Below, piece after piece: positions 1 to 9,099 of a DNA stretch of 64,000 nucleotides. A program made the translations under genes and the position numbers. The notes under the pieces are model-generated. The model saw only the letters and a program-made list of their open reading frames with translations, did no database searches and was not told the DNA's origin. This DNA comes from Bradyrhizobium sp. BRP22 (GTDB lineage: Bacteria > Pseudomonadota > Alphaproteobacteria > Rhizobiales > Xanthobacteraceae). The stretch spans positions 1-64,000 of the forward strand of contig NZ_JADYVX010000010.1 in the NCBI RefSeq assembly GCF_020194175.1, in the 5' to 3' direction. Positions within the stretch are counted from its first letter, which is position 1, and every line of letters begins with the position of its first letter.

Positions 1-104
1 ATCCCCGGACGGCCCCCGCCCCCTTTTCCTCTCCATGCACCATCTCTTTGTCGCTTCCCTTCGAACAGGTTGCTGGTTCTGGCGACAGACGATCCGATAG
101 CCTG

Positions 105-154
105 GAGCATGATCCGGAAAAATGGGCGCCGGTTTCCCGAAAAAAAACATGCTC
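105..154. repeat. Dispersed palindromic element (full copy)
   Basis: The stretch opens with GAGCATGATCCGG and closes with CATGCTC, so its ends form an inverted repeat around an A-rich and CCGG-containing core. A half copy of the same element occurs at 4931-4965. This resembles an intergenic palindrome common in Bradyrhizobium and Rhodopseudomonas genomes, as recalled from memory. The rest of the 338 bases before the first gene shows no convincing coding signal. Confidence 0.6.
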
Positions 155-338
155 AAACAAAGAGCTAACGCAGGATGACGATTCGAAGATACGTCATCAC
201 GCTTTCGGGAAGCCCGGCGTGGATCATGCTCGTCCGTCGCGATCCGCTCCAGCGAGGACTCCCGTCCAAACTAGTGCCCCAATCCGGGCACAAATCGTAC
301 TTTCGCCAAAGGCGGCTTTCGTAGCAGGCAGGTAGCGC

Positions 339-3182
339 GTGCAGGGCGGCAATACCGACGAGTCGGCGCTGGCATTCGGACCATTCCGACTGCTGCCAAA
401 AGCGCGGCTGCTCGAAAAGGACGGCCAACCCGTACATATCGGAGGCCGCGCGCTCGACATCCTGATCTTCCTTGCGGAACGCGCCGGCGAGGTCGTCGGC
501 AAGCGGGATTTGGTGTCCCGCGTGTGGGCCGACGTGAACGTCGACGAGGGCAGCCTCCGCTTCCACGTCAGCGCGCTGCGCAAGGTGCTTGGAGACAGCG
601 CATCCGGCGCCCGATACGTGGTGAACGTTCCTGGCCGCGGCTATTGCTTCACCGCGCCGATCATGCGTGCGGAGACGACGCCCGTCGCACCGCCGGCCAG
701 CGGCCCACCCCTTCCCGCGCAAATCGCCAGGATGGTCGGGCGCACGGAAACGATCGAGAAAATTGCCGCCGAGCTCGCGCGCCACCGCCTGGTCACGGTG
801 GTCGGACCAGGCGGCATCGGCAAGACGGCCGTCGCCCTGGCGGTGGGGCACCGTCAGCTTCCCGCTTATGGCGGAATGGTCAGGTTCGTCGACTTCGGCG
901 CGCTGCGGGACAAGCGCCTGGCGCCGAGCGCGCTGGCATCGGCACTGGGGCTTTCGGTCTCTTCCGACAATCCGGTGCCCAGCATGCTGGCGTTTCTGCG
1001 CGAGAAACGCATGCTGCTGATCTTCGACAGTTGCGAGCATCTGTTGGAAGGCCTGGCGATGCTCGCCGAAAGCATCATCCGCGAGGCGCCCGAGGTCTCT
1101 ATTCTGGCAACCAGCCGCGAATCGCTGCGCGCCGAAGGCGAGCAGGTTCACCGGCTGTTTCCGCTGGATTGCCCGCCGGAGCGCACCACCATCAGCGCTC
1201 CTGACGTGCTGGCCTATCCGGCGGCGCAATTGTTTGTCGAACGCATCGCCGCGAGCCTCGGCAGCTTCGAGCTCGGCAATACCGAAGCGCCGCTGGTGGC
1301 GGAGATCTGCCGCAAGCTCGATGGTATCGCGCTTGCGATCGAGCTCGCCGCCGGCCGCGTCAACGCCTACGGGATCCAGGGCATCGCCACCCTGCTCAAC
1401 AGCCGCTTCTCGCTGTTGTGGCAGGGCCGACGCACCGCGGTGCCAAGGCATCAGACGCTGAGCGCGGCGCTCGGCTGGAGCTACGATCTGCTCACGCCTT
1501 CCGAAAGCATCACGCTGCGCAGGCTGTCGGTGTTCGCCGGCACTTTTACCCTGGAAGCCGGCCTTGCGGTGGCCTGCGGCGGTGGGATCGACGAAGCCGA
1601 GGCGGTCGAGGCGATCGCAAACCTGGTGGCAAAGTCGCTGATCTCGCTGCCGTCAACGGCTCAGCCGATACGCTATCGACTGCTCGACACCACGCGCGCT
1701 TTCGCCGCCGAGAAGCTTGCGGAAAGCGGAGAAGCTGCCAGGATATCGCGCAACCATGCGATCTATTTTCGCGACCTCCTTGCCGGCATCGCCGCGAGAA
1801 CCGCGGGCTTCTCGACCGGCGACAGCTTCGCTCCCTATGCGGATCATCTTGCCAATGTTCGCGCCGCCCTGGATTGGAGCTTCTCGGATCAGGGCGAGCG
1901 CGCGATCGGAATAGGGCTTGCCGCGGCATCGGCCCAATTCTTCCTCCAGCTTTCGCTGCTGACGGAATGCCATCGCTGGGCGCGACAGGCGCTGGCCGGG
2001 TTTGATCCAGAAGTTGTCGACCAGCGCCAGGAGATGGAGCTTCAGGCCGCGCTCGGCGTGTCCTTGATGTTCACACAAGGCAACACCGAAGAAGTTCATG
2101 CGGCCTTCACCCGCAGCCTGGAACTGGCGGAGGCCCACAACGACCTGCACTGGCAGCTGTGCCTGCTGCGAGAGCTACACATCTATCTCACCCGGATCGG
2201 CGATTATCGTGGCGCGCTCGTGATCGGCGAGCGCGGCGAGGTGGTCGCCAGGACATTGAACGATGCCGCTGCCATCCGCACCGCGGAGTGGATGCTCGGG
2301 GTCGCCAACCACCTGATCGGAAATCAGAAGAAGGCTGTCTTGCAGTGCGACAGCGCCACGAACCATGATCCGGCCAGGCTGCAGATCAACATGCAGCGCC
2401 TGGGATCTGATGACCGGATCGTCGCGCTGGTGGCTCTTGCACGCAGCCTCTGGCTGACGGGGCATCCCGATCGTGCCATCAAGGCGGCAAGATACGCGGT
2501 CAGCGAGGCCGAGCGCACACGGCAGCCGCTCACGATCGGCATTGGCCTGATATGGTCCATCTACGTGTTCCTTTGGGTCGGTGCTTGGGACGACGCCGAC
2601 AGACTGATCGAACGCCTCATCAATCATGCGGCCAGGCATTTTCTCGGGCCCTACCAGGCCGTGGGACTCGGACTGAAGGGCGAACTGTTGATCGGCCGCG
2701 GCGAGCCCAAGATCGGCATCGAGCTGCTCCGTCAGGGCGCCGCAACATTGCGGCAGACGCGGCACAAAATCCTGAGCACGGTGTTCGCGGCCGCGCTCGC
2801 CGAAGGCCTGGTGCAAGTGCGGCAATATGAGGAGGCGCTCGGAATCATCGACGAGGCGATCGCGCAGCGCGACAGCGCGGGTCAATCGTTCGATCTGCCG
2901 GAGATGCTCCGCGTCAAGGGACACGTGCTGGCTTCCTCGGCCCGGCAATCCGAGGCTGAAACCTGTCTGATGCAGTCGCTCACGCTGGCCCGCGAGCAAG
3001 GCGCGCTCGGATGGGAATTGCGGGCGGCTGCCACCTTGGGACGGCTCTGGGGTGAGCAGGGCAATGCCGCGAAGGCCCATGCGCTGATCGCTCCGCTCTA
3101 TGCGCGGTACGGCGAAGGCCTCGATAGCGCCGATCTCAGATCCGTAAAACTACTGCTCGATCAGCTGGCTCCGAGCATCTAA
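339..3182 (+). CDS. Winged-helix / NB-ARC ATPase / TPR transcriptional regulator
   Basis: The 947-residue protein has an OmpR/CadC-type winged-helix DNA-binding domain at about residues 10-105, ending in the typical GARYVVNVPGRGYCF strand-wing sequence. A STAND-type NTPase follows, with Walker A GPGGIGKTA near residue 155 and a Walker B-like LLIFDSCEHL near 227. The C-terminal half is helical and rich in alanine and leucine, as in TPR arrays. Such proteins are cytoplasmic one-component regulators that probably need a ligand and ATP to act. The GTG start at 339 follows the purine-rich AGGCAGG. The downstream gene 3262-3969 lies on the same strand after 79 bases and may be linked to it. The inducing signal and targets cannot be read from the sequence. 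Confidence 0.85.
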   Translation: MQGGNTDESALAFGPFRLLPKARLLEKDGQPVHIGGRALDILIFLAERAGEVVGKRDLVSRVWADVNVDEGSLRFHVSALRKVLGDSASGARYVVNVPGRGYCFTAPIMRAETTPVAPPASGPPLPAQIARMVGRTETIEKIAAELARHRLVTVVGPGGIGKTAVALAVGHRQLPAYGGMVRFVDFGALRDKRLAPSALASALGLSVSSDNPVPSMLAFLREKRMLLIFDSCEHLLEGLAMLAESIIREAPEVSILATSRESLRAEGEQVHRLFPLDCPPERTTISAPDVLAYPAAQLFVERIAASLGSFELGNTEAPLVAEICRKLDGIALAIELAAGRVNAYGIQGIATLLNSRFSLLWQGRRTAVPRHQTLSAALGWSYDLLTPSESITLRRLSVFAGTFTLEAGLAVACGGGIDEAEAVEAIANLVAKSLISLPSTAQPIRYRLLDTTRAFAAEKLAESGEAARISRNHAIYFRDLLAGIAARTAGFSTGDSFAPYADHLANVRAALDWSFSDQGERAIGIGLAAASAQFFLQLSLLTECHRWARQALAGFDPEVVDQRQEMELQAALGVSLMFTQGNTEEVHAAFTRSLELAEAHNDLHWQLCLLRELHIYLTRIGDYRGALVIGERGEVVARTLNDAAAIRTAEWMLGVANHLIGNQKKAVLQCDSATNHDPARLQINMQRLGSDDRIVALVALARSLWLTGHPDRAIKAARYAVSEAERTRQPLTIGIGLIWSIYVFLWVGAWDDADRLIERLINHAARHFLGPYQAVGLGLKGELLIGRGEPKIGIELLRQGAATLRQTRHKILSTVFAAALAEGLVQVRQYEEALGIIDEAIAQRDSAGQSFDLPEMLRVKGHVLASSARQSEAETCLMQSLTLAREQGALGWELRAAATLGRLWGEQGNAAKAHALIAPLYARYGEGLDSADLRSVKLLLDQLAPSI

Positions 3183-3261
3183 CAACATCTAACGCGCAAA
3201 TTTACCTCCCCTGGGCCATGCTCTTTCTGAGTGTGGAGCTGGTCGAAGACGGGATTTGCGA

Positions 3262-3969
3262 ATGGGACTGCTTGATGACGCCCTCGAGGCCTGCGGCGGC
3301 CTGGAACGATGGCGTCGGTTGAAGAGATTCACCGTCCACGTTTCCATCGATGGCGCGCTTTTCTCCCACATCGGCAACGCGGGACGGCTCAAGGACATGG
3401 TCGTGGAGGGATCGACCGGAGTCCAGACGCTCCAGCTCACCGGCTTCACCGCCCCCGACAAATGCGGCCTGTATCAGCCCGACTGGGTCGCGATCCAGAG
3501 CCTCCAGGGCGAGATCCTGCGATCATGTCGCAACCCGCAGACGGCCTTTTCGGATCGTCACGACGACACGCCGTGGGACGATCTGCACCTGGCCTATTTT
3601 TGCGGTCTCTCGCTCTGGAACTGCTTGACCACCCCGTTCCTGCTGGCGCAACCGGAAATTGAGACCGAGGAATTGCCGCCCTGGAACGCCGGCAGCCAGA
3701 TCTGGCGGCGTCTGCGCGCGATATTTCCGCCGACCATCGTGACGCATTCGAAGGAGCAGATCTTCTACTTCGATAGCGACGGGCTTCAGCGGCGATTGGA
3801 CTACCAGGCGGCGGGGACGCCAGTCGCGCATTTGACCTGGGCGCATCAGAAGTTCAACGACATCGTCATCCCGACGCTTCGGCGTTGCCTGTCTCGCCAG
3901 CCCGACGGCACGCTGGTTGCGAAGCCGGCGCTGATCGACATCGAGATCTTCGACGCGTCATTCGAGTAG
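3262..3969 (+). CDS. Conserved-looking protein of unknown function
   Basis: The 235-residue protein begins MGLLDDALEACGG. An in-frame TTG six bases upstream is possible, but the ATG is preferred. No signal peptide, membrane segment or catalytic motif is obvious. The composition, with many Trp, Phe and Leu residues and alternating strands such as IFYFDSDGLQRRLDY, suggests a soluble beta-rich protein, perhaps of a lipid- or ligand-binding barrel type. It follows the winged-helix regulator on the same strand and converges on mdcH, with only three bases between the stop codons. I do not recognise the family. Confidence 0.7.
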   Translation: MGLLDDALEACGGLERWRRLKRFTVHVSIDGALFSHIGNAGRLKDMVVEGSTGVQTLQLTGFTAPDKCGLYQPDWVAIQSLQGEILRSCRNPQTAFSDRHDDTPWDDLHLAYFCGLSLWNCLTTPFLLAQPEIETEELPPWNAGSQIWRRLRAIFPPTIVTHSKEQIFYFDSDGLQRRLDYQAAGTPVAHLTWAHQKFNDIVIPTLRRCLSRQPDGTLVAKPALIDIEIFDASFE

Positions 3970-3972
3970 CCC

Positions 3973-4911
3973 TCAACGATCGACACGGGCTGCCAGCCAG
4001 GCGCGAACTCCGTCCAGCGTCCGGAAGTCCTCCAGGGATCGCGCCGCGACGTCATGATAGGCGCCAGCCACCATCTCGCTCAGCGCCCGGCCCGGCCCGA
4101 GTTCCAGAAAGACCGTCGCCTCGCTCTCGATGCATGCCTGCAGGCAATCGGCCCATTGCACCGTTTGCGATATCTGCGTTGCCAGCTTGTCGAGACCGGT
4201 TCTGACATCGATGACGGGCGCAGCATCTATCCCGCTCAGGAGCCGTATGCCGGTGGGTGGCGGGACTGTCACGGCAAGCTCGCTTAGTCGCTCGCGGAAT
4301 TCCGTCGACGCGTTCGCAAGTCGTCTGGTGTGTGATGCGACTTCGACCGGCACATCGACGATCCTGGCCGCATTCATCGCCTTTGCATCATCGGCGAGCG
4401 CTTCCAACGTTGCGCGGCTGCCGCCGAGGACGAAGGCATCGCCCGGATTGACGATGGCGACCGCGGCATCGTGCCGTTCGCACAAGCGGTCGATTGTCTC
4501 GCGCGGAAGGCCGCGAACGAACAGCATTCCATCGCCGGGCAATGTGGCAGCGTCCATCACTTCCGCGCGGCGCGCCACCAGGTCGAGCGTATCTGCCATG
4601 CTCACCAGGCCCGCAACGCCCCAGGCCGCCACCTCGCCAACGCTGTAGCCGGCAATGATGAGCCGGTCGGGCAAGTGGGCGCGCAGCGCAGACGCCGCGG
4701 CCAGCGCCTGCAGCGTGCAGAGGATCTGGCCGATGCGGTTGTGATGCAGCGCCTCCGCAGTTTCGCTGCGGACGATCTCGCGCGGATCCCGGCCGCCAAG
4801 CAGTACCGCGGCGTGGGCAAACAGGCCTGCCGCCTCCGGCGCATCGCCGGTAAGAGCGAACATATCGCGGTGTTGCCATCCCTGCCCGGAGCAGAGGATT
4901 GCGAGGGTCAT
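3973..4911 (-). CDS. mdcH: Malonate decarboxylase epsilon subunit (malonyl-CoA:ACP transferase)
   Basis: The 312-residue protein is an acyltransferase of the FabD fold. In malonate decarboxylase systems MdcH moves malonyl from CoA to the prosthetic group of the MdcC carrier protein, starting the catalytic cycle. The N-terminal MTLAILCSGQGWQ matches the GQG oxyanion motif. The nucleophile-elbow equivalent is AGYSVGEVAAWG, where the usual GHSxG is GYSVG. Start ATG 4911 is preferred over an in-frame upstream codon, because everything before it overlaps the repeat at 4931-4965. It is the last gene of the mdc operon, separated from the permease gene by 54 bases. Confidence 0.9.
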   Translation of the reverse strand: MTLAILCSGQGWQHRDMFALTGDAPEAAGLFAHAAVLLGGRDPREIVRSETAEALHHNRIGQILCTLQALAAASALRAHLPDRLIIAGYSVGEVAAWGVAGLVSMADTLDLVARRAEVMDAATLPGDGMLFVRGLPRETIDRLCERHDAAVAIVNPGDAFVLGGSRATLEALADDAKAMNAARIVDVPVEVASHTRRLANASTEFRERLSELAVTVPPPTGIRLLSGIDAAPVIDVRTGLDKLATQISQTVQWADCLQACIESEATVFLELGPGRALSEMVAGAYHDVAARSLEDFRTLDGVRAWLAARVDR

Positions 4912-4930
4912 GGCTGCGCGCCTCTTCCTG

Positions 4931-4965
4931 TTTGAGCATGATCCTTTCGGAAAACCGGTTTCCAC
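4931..4965. repeat. Half copy of the palindromic element, inside the mdc operon
   Basis: The sequence GAGCATGATCC followed by CGGAAAACCGGTTTCC corresponds to one arm and the core of the element at 105-154. It begins immediately after the stop codon of the permease gene and occupies most of the 54-base gap before mdcH. It could form an intercistronic hairpin around GGAAAACCGGTTTCC. Confidence 0.6.
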
Positions 4966-5913
4966 TTAGTGAGGAAACAGCACGGTGATGGCGATCGCCA
5001 TCGTCACGATGCTGACTACGGTGCTGGCGGTGACCATGGATCCCGCCGTCCCCGGATTCAGGCGATAGTTTACGGCGAACAAAATGCCGAAGAAGCCGGA
5101 AGGCACGGCCGCGAGCAGGATGGCCACTTTGCCGATGCCAGCGGAGACCGGCACGACGGCGACGACCGCGACCGCAAGCAGCGGCCGGATGACGTCGGCC
5201 ATGGCAGTCGCGGACACCGCTTTCCAATCCAGCTGGAACGGCTGGGCCGAGATCACCAGGCCGGTCAGGAACAGCGCGACGCCGGGAGCGGCATGCCCGA
5301 TCAGCAGCAGGCAGGCGTCCGCGACCGGACCGAGTTCCAATCGGGACAGCGACAACACGATACCCAGCGCCGGCGCGATGACGACCGGCTTTGTCAGCGT
5401 GCGCCCCAGCGCCCTGAGCATCTGCACCGCGGGAGTGCCGACCGCCGTCTCCTTCCTGGTGCTCATCTCGACGATGATCAGCGTCAACGGGCTGACAACG
5501 ATGGAGCCGGCTGCGAGCGCAACCGCGACCGGGACCGTTCCGGCCGGCCCTAGCACGGACGACATGATCGGCAGACCGACGCCGGCGAGATTGGGAAAGG
5601 CGATCGTCAGCGCCTGGACCGACGCTTCGGCCCTGGAGACGGCGGTGCTAGCGCGCATGCCAAAATACCATGCGAAGTAAACGATCAGCATGACCACGCT
5701 GAAGACTGCGAACAGCGGCGCCTGTTCGAGCATTTCGCTGCGCGGCGCCGATGCGGTCGCCGCGAACAGCGATGCCGGCAGCGCAAAGCCCATGACAAGA
5801 GAGTTCAGGCCATCGACCTGGTGGTTGTCGACGATGCGGAGCCTGCCGGCGCCGAAACCGAGCAGCATCACGAAGAACACCGGCGCCAGCGCCAACAGGA
5901 TCGCATTGGACAT
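4966..5913 (-). CDS. mdcF: AEC-family (auxin efflux carrier) permease, probable malonate transporter
   Basis: The 315-residue protein has about ten hydrophobic segments across its length, beginning MSNAILLALAPVFFVMLLGF. The two five-helix halves are characteristic of the AEC family. Klebsiella MdcF belongs to the same family and sits in the malonate decarboxylase operon, so import of malonate across the inner membrane is the likely role. Its ATG at 5913 overlaps the mdcB stop codon by one base (TGATG), which implies translational coupling. Substrate assignment rests on the operon rather than on residues. Confidence 0.85.
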   Translation of the reverse strand: MSNAILLALAPVFFVMLLGFGAGRLRIVDNHQVDGLNSLVMGFALPASLFAATASAPRSEMLEQAPLFAVFSVVMLIVYFAWYFGMRASTAVSRAEASVQALTIAFPNLAGVGLPIMSSVLGPAGTVPVAVALAAGSIVVSPLTLIIVEMSTRKETAVGTPAVQMLRALGRTLTKPVVIAPALGIVLSLSRLELGPVADACLLLIGHAAPGVALFLTGLVISAQPFQLDWKAVSATAMADVIRPLLAVAVVAVVPVSAGIGKVAILLAAVPSGFFGILFAVNYRLNPGTAGSMVTASTVVSIVTMAIAITVLFPH

Positions 5914-6800
5914 CAGGGACAGGACCTTTCGTGAGCGTCGACGAAGAGGGTCATGGCCAGGAGATCGGCCGATCCGCCGGGGCTGAGCCGGCGGGCGACA
6001 AAGCGTTGGTGAATCGCGCCGGCGCGCTCCCGCCAACCGGGCGCACCGACGCCGCCCTGGCCGAGAAACTGCCGCGCCACGCGGCGCGCATACAGCAGGC
6101 CGTCGAGCCCGCCGCGGTGCAGCAGGTTGGTGTCCTCGACCGCGGCGATCAGCGCAAAGCATGCTTCGACCCGCGCGGCCTCCGCATCATCGGCGGCAAT
6201 AAGAGCTCCTCTGCGCAACGCCGTCAGGCCGACCTGGTAGACGCTGGGAAATCCATTGGCCGCTTCCGCGCGCGCGCCGCCAGCGCCGAAGCGACGACGG
6301 GCCCTCATGCCATGGCTGTGGAGCAGCACGGGTCCAACGAGAATGCTGCTACCCCACAGGCGCGTCACGGTTGCTCCCAATGACAAAGCGGGATCGACTC
6401 GTCCGTTGCTTCTTGCTCCGGCCGCCGCGCACAGCAGTCCGAGGCCGAAGATGGCGCCGCGATGGGTATTGATGCCTGACGTCGCCGCGAACATCGCCGC
6501 CTCGGCCTCGAGACCGATGACCCTCAGCCGCTCCATCGCGCAGCCGCCGGCGCCGCCATCCGCCAACGCAGCGAAATACGGGCCAATGGTTTCCGCACTG
6601 ACGCGCAGCGTCTCGGCATCCATGTCGTCATGGCTGCCACGATCGATATGGCTCACGAGGCCGGGCTTCGGCCATGTCTCCAATTCCAGCAGCAGGCAAT
6701 CGACGGCGCTTGCCGCGATCGCCGCGGCGTCGGGCGCACACGGCGCCCGCACCTGTGGCGGCTGCGCCCGCTGGGCGCGCCATGCCAGAGCCAGCGTCAT
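5913..6800 (-). CDS. mdcB: Triphosphoribosyl-dephospho-CoA synthase
   Basis: The 295-residue protein belongs to the CitG/MdcB family, which makes the 2'-(5''-triphosphoribosyl)-3'-dephospho-CoA precursor of the malonate decarboxylase prosthetic group from dephospho-CoA and ATP. Family signatures visible are ELETWPKPGLVSHIDRGSH near residues 36-55, the DMDAETLRVSAE segment, and GINTHRGAIFGLGLL. The ATG at 6800 overlaps the mdcG stop by four bases. The length is normal for MdcB. Confidence 0.92.
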   Translation of the reverse strand: MTLALAWRAQRAQPPQVRAPCAPDAAAIAASAVDCLLLELETWPKPGLVSHIDRGSHDDMDAETLRVSAETIGPYFAALADGGAGGCAMERLRVIGLEAEAAMFAATSGINTHRGAIFGLGLLCAAAGARSNGRVDPALSLGATVTRLWGSSILVGPVLLHSHGMRARRRFGAGGARAEAANGFPSVYQVGLTALRRGALIAADDAEAARVEACFALIAAVEDTNLLHRGGLDGLLYARRVARQFLGQGGVGAPGWRERAGAIHQRFVARRLSPGGSADLLAMTLFVDAHERSCP

Positions 6801-7444
6801 GACGGCATCTCCCCGGCAAGAAAGAGACTCGTGTCGCGCAAGGCGACGCCGCCGATGGTCTTGACGAGGACCTGCTCCGCGCCCGCGTGCAACTCCCGCC
6901 AGTTCACGGCCGCGCCGTCGTCGCGGACCAGTTCGCCATCGATCCGCATCGGCGCGAGGGCCTCGATCTCGGCGAGGCCTGCAACGAGGCCTGCAACATC
7001 GGTAGCGCAATCAATGCGCAGCAGCAGGTCGAGATCGGAACGATCGGTCAGGTAATCGAGCCCGGTCAACACGCGCCAGGCGAGGCTGCCGAACACCCTT
7101 GCCTCCACCGAATGAACCGAAGCGAGGTCATCGAGACGCTCGAGCGTGGCCCGCCACGCGGGTGGCGCCGTTCTGCTGGCTGCCTCCAACGAGGGCGGCG
7201 GCGCGATCAAGAGCACGTCTGCGGCCTGCATCAGGAAGGAAAGCCGCCGCTTGCCGGCAAAGGGCGGCAATGGCAGGCCCAGCGCCACGCCGTGTCGCTC
7301 GCAAGGCGTGGCACGCCGCCCGATCAATGGCCAGCCGTTCTCGACCCATGGCGCGACCAGCGGATCGGCCGCCAGATCGCCCCGCACAGCAAGCGCCGCG
7401 CTCCAGCTCTCGGGGCGGACGAAGATCAGGTCATGGCGTCTCAT
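6797..7444 (-). CDS. mdcG: Malonate decarboxylase holo-ACP synthase (phosphoribosyl-dephospho-CoA transferase)
   Basis: The 215-residue protein attaches the phosphoribosyl-dephospho-CoA group to a serine of MdcC, completing the carrier. It has the nucleotidyltransferase-like sequence YLTDRSDLDLLLRI, with two acidic residues expected to bind metal. The N terminus MRRHDLIFV is chosen at ATG 7444, since upstream in-frame codons lie inside or next to the mdcE stop region. It lies seven bases after mdcE and overlaps mdcB by four bases. Confidence 0.9.
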   Translation of the reverse strand: MRRHDLIFVRPESWSAALAVRGDLAADPLVAPWVENGWPLIGRRATPCERHGVALGLPLPPFAGKRRLSFLMQAADVLLIAPPPSLEAASRTAPPAWRATLERLDDLASVHSVEARVFGSLAWRVLTGLDYLTDRSDLDLLLRIDCATDVAGLVAGLAEIEALAPMRIDGELVRDDGAAVNWRELHAGAEQVLVKTIGGVALRDTSLFLAGEMPS

Positions 7445-7451
7445 CGGTCCC

Positions 7452-8174
7452 TCAGCGGGTTTGCAGGGCAAGCTCACGAACACGCCCCGCGATATCTGCA
7501 GCCTTCACGCGGCCACCGCGTTCGTGACCGAGCGCGTCCCGTCGGTCGCGCGCATCGGGCATGTTGCGCAGCAGTTTTTCCAGTTGATCGGCCAGCGAGA
7601 CGGTGTCGTCCCAGGTGACATGAACGGCGCCGAGCTGAGCGAGATTTTGCAGGCCGGGAGCGAATACCGGCGTGGATTTGGCTTTCTCTTCGAGCACCTC
7701 GATCGGCAATTTCGTCACCTTGGACATCGACGGCAGGTCCATCACCGCCGGATCCGCGCCGGGCAATCCCACCAGCATGCGGGTCGCAAGCGCGGTCGCA
7801 AGAAATGCACCGGCCGCCGAGTGGCCATACAAGAGCCCGATGGTCGGCCGTCCCTGGATGTCCGCATGGATCAGCGACTTGGCGAGATGGGCCAGGAACT
7901 CGTTCAGCCCCAGCAGTTCGTCGCGTTTGCTCATGCGCTGGCTGTCGCTGTCGACGATGACCAGGATCGGACCGCTTCCGCTCTTGAGCGAAGCAAGTAC
8001 ATATCCAGAGAGCTTGACGGCCTCGTCGACGCCGAGCGCGGCTCTATCAGCGACACCGATGACCAGCGCGCGGCCGCCGGATCGCAACGTGCCCGATCCC
8101 AGCAGAACGCCACTGTCGTTCTTCACGTCGTGGCCGTCGGGAAACATCGAAGCGAGAATACTATCGAGCGTCAC
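7452..8174 (-). CDS. mdcE: Malonate decarboxylase gamma subunit (decarboxylase component)
   Basis: The 240-residue protein is the gamma carboxyltransferase-fold subunit that, with MdcD, decarboxylates malonyl-S-ACP to acetyl-S-ACP. It carries crotonase-like sequence with ILVIVDSDSQRMSKRDELLG and the GHSAAGAFLATALA oxyanion-type glycine segment. The GTG start at 8174 overlaps the end of mdcD by 14 bases. A TTG further upstream is possible but lies deeper in mdcD. The protein acts in the cytoplasm. Confidence 0.9.
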   Translation of the reverse strand: MTLDSILASMFPDGHDVKNDSGVLLGSGTLRSGGRALVIGVADRAALGVDEAVKLSGYVLASLKSGSGPILVIVDSDSQRMSKRDELLGLNEFLAHLAKSLIHADIQGRPTIGLLYGHSAAGAFLATALATRMLVGLPGADPAVMDLPSMSKVTKLPIEVLEEKAKSTPVFAPGLQNLAQLGAVHVTWDDTVSLADQLEKLLRNMPDARDRRDALGHERGGRVKAADIAGRVRELALQTR

Positions 8175-9099
8175 GGGCAATCCTCCGGACCTTGTCGGCA
8201 AGTTCGATGAACTGATCGGCCGGCAACGCAGGAACGGACCCGGCGTCCGGAACGCCCTCCGCTACCCAGATGTCGACCGCATCCCTGCAGGCGCCAAAGC
8301 GCTGCAATCGATCTTCAAGGCGGGATTGCTCGGCATTCAACGTGTCGATGCCGAAGCCCGCCGTCGTCTCAAGCAGTTCCAGCGCAGCCTCACGAAAGGC
8401 TTGCACCGTGTCGTCGGCGAACAGGTCGGCGCCACCGATCAGCCGCCGGTGCTTGCCGCCCATCGTGCGCCAGACCAGGGCGCGGTCGCGCGAGTCGAAC
8501 TCTTCCACGCCGCGGTTGGTCTCGATGACTTCGGGACCGGAGACGGCGATACGCCCCTGCTCGGACACCGCCAGCGCCGAACAGCAGCCCGCGATCAATC
8601 CGCCGCCGCCGTAGCATCCCGAGCGGCCGCCGATCAGCCCGATCACCTTCACGCCGGCGGTCCGCGCCTCGATCACGGCGCGCATGATCTCGGCAATGGC
8701 GAGCTCGCCCGCATTGGCCTCCTGCAAGCGCACGCCGCCGGTGTCGAACAGGATCAATACCGGGATCGACTTGAGTTCTTTCGCCGCCCGCAGCAATCCA
8801 ACCAGCTTGGCGCCGTGGACCTCACCGAAAGCCCCGCCCATGAAGCGGCCTTCCTGCGCCGCGATGAAGACCGGCGATCCGGCAAGGCGGCCATGGCCCA
8901 CGATGATGCCGTCATCGAACTGCTCGGGAAGATCGAACAGCTTCAGATGCGGGCTGACCTCGCGTTTCTCGGGGCCGATGAATTCGACAAAGCTTCCGGG
9001 ATCGAGCAGCAGCCGGACCCGTGCCCGCGCTGACGCTTCGTAGAAGCTCGTCGCGCGGGCCTGCTCCACCGACGGCTTTTCCAGTTCCGCAATGCTCAT
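8161..9099 (-). CDS. mdcD: Malonate decarboxylase beta subunit
   Basis: The 312-residue carboxyltransferase-fold protein has the acetyl-CoA carboxylase beta-like sequences FIAAQEGRFMGGAFGEVHG and ILFDTGGVRLQEANAGE, with a glycine-rich oxyanion loop GGRSGCYGGGGLIAG. It forms the decarboxylase core with MdcE. Biotin-independent systems need no biotin carrier, and none is encoded here. The start ATG overlaps the mdcC stop by four bases, so translation is probably coupled. Confidence 0.93.
   Translation of the reverse strand: MSIAELEKPSVEQARATSFYEASARARVRLLLDPGSFVEFIGPEKREVSPHLKLFDLPEQFDDGIIVGHGRLAGSPVFIAAQEGRFMGGAFGEVHGAKLVGLLRAAKELKSIPVLILFDTGGVRLQEANAGELAIAEIMRAVIEARTAGVKVIGLIGGRSGCYGGGGLIAGCCSALAVSEQGRIAVSGPEVIETNRGVEEFDSRDRALVWRTMGGKHRRLIGGADLFADDTVQAFREAALELLETTAGFGIDTLNAEQSRLEDRLQRFGACRDAVDIWVAEGVPDAGSVPALPADQFIELADKVRRIARDAR

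Noticed and set aside
48..335. Plus-strand open frame upstream of the regulator
   Set aside because: It runs through the palindromic repeat at 105-154, has no ribosome-binding site and no recognisable protein sequence.
165..1451. Minus-strand open frame of 428 residues across the 5' half of the regulator
   Set aside because: It is antisense to a clear winged-helix/NTPase gene and shows only shadow composition.
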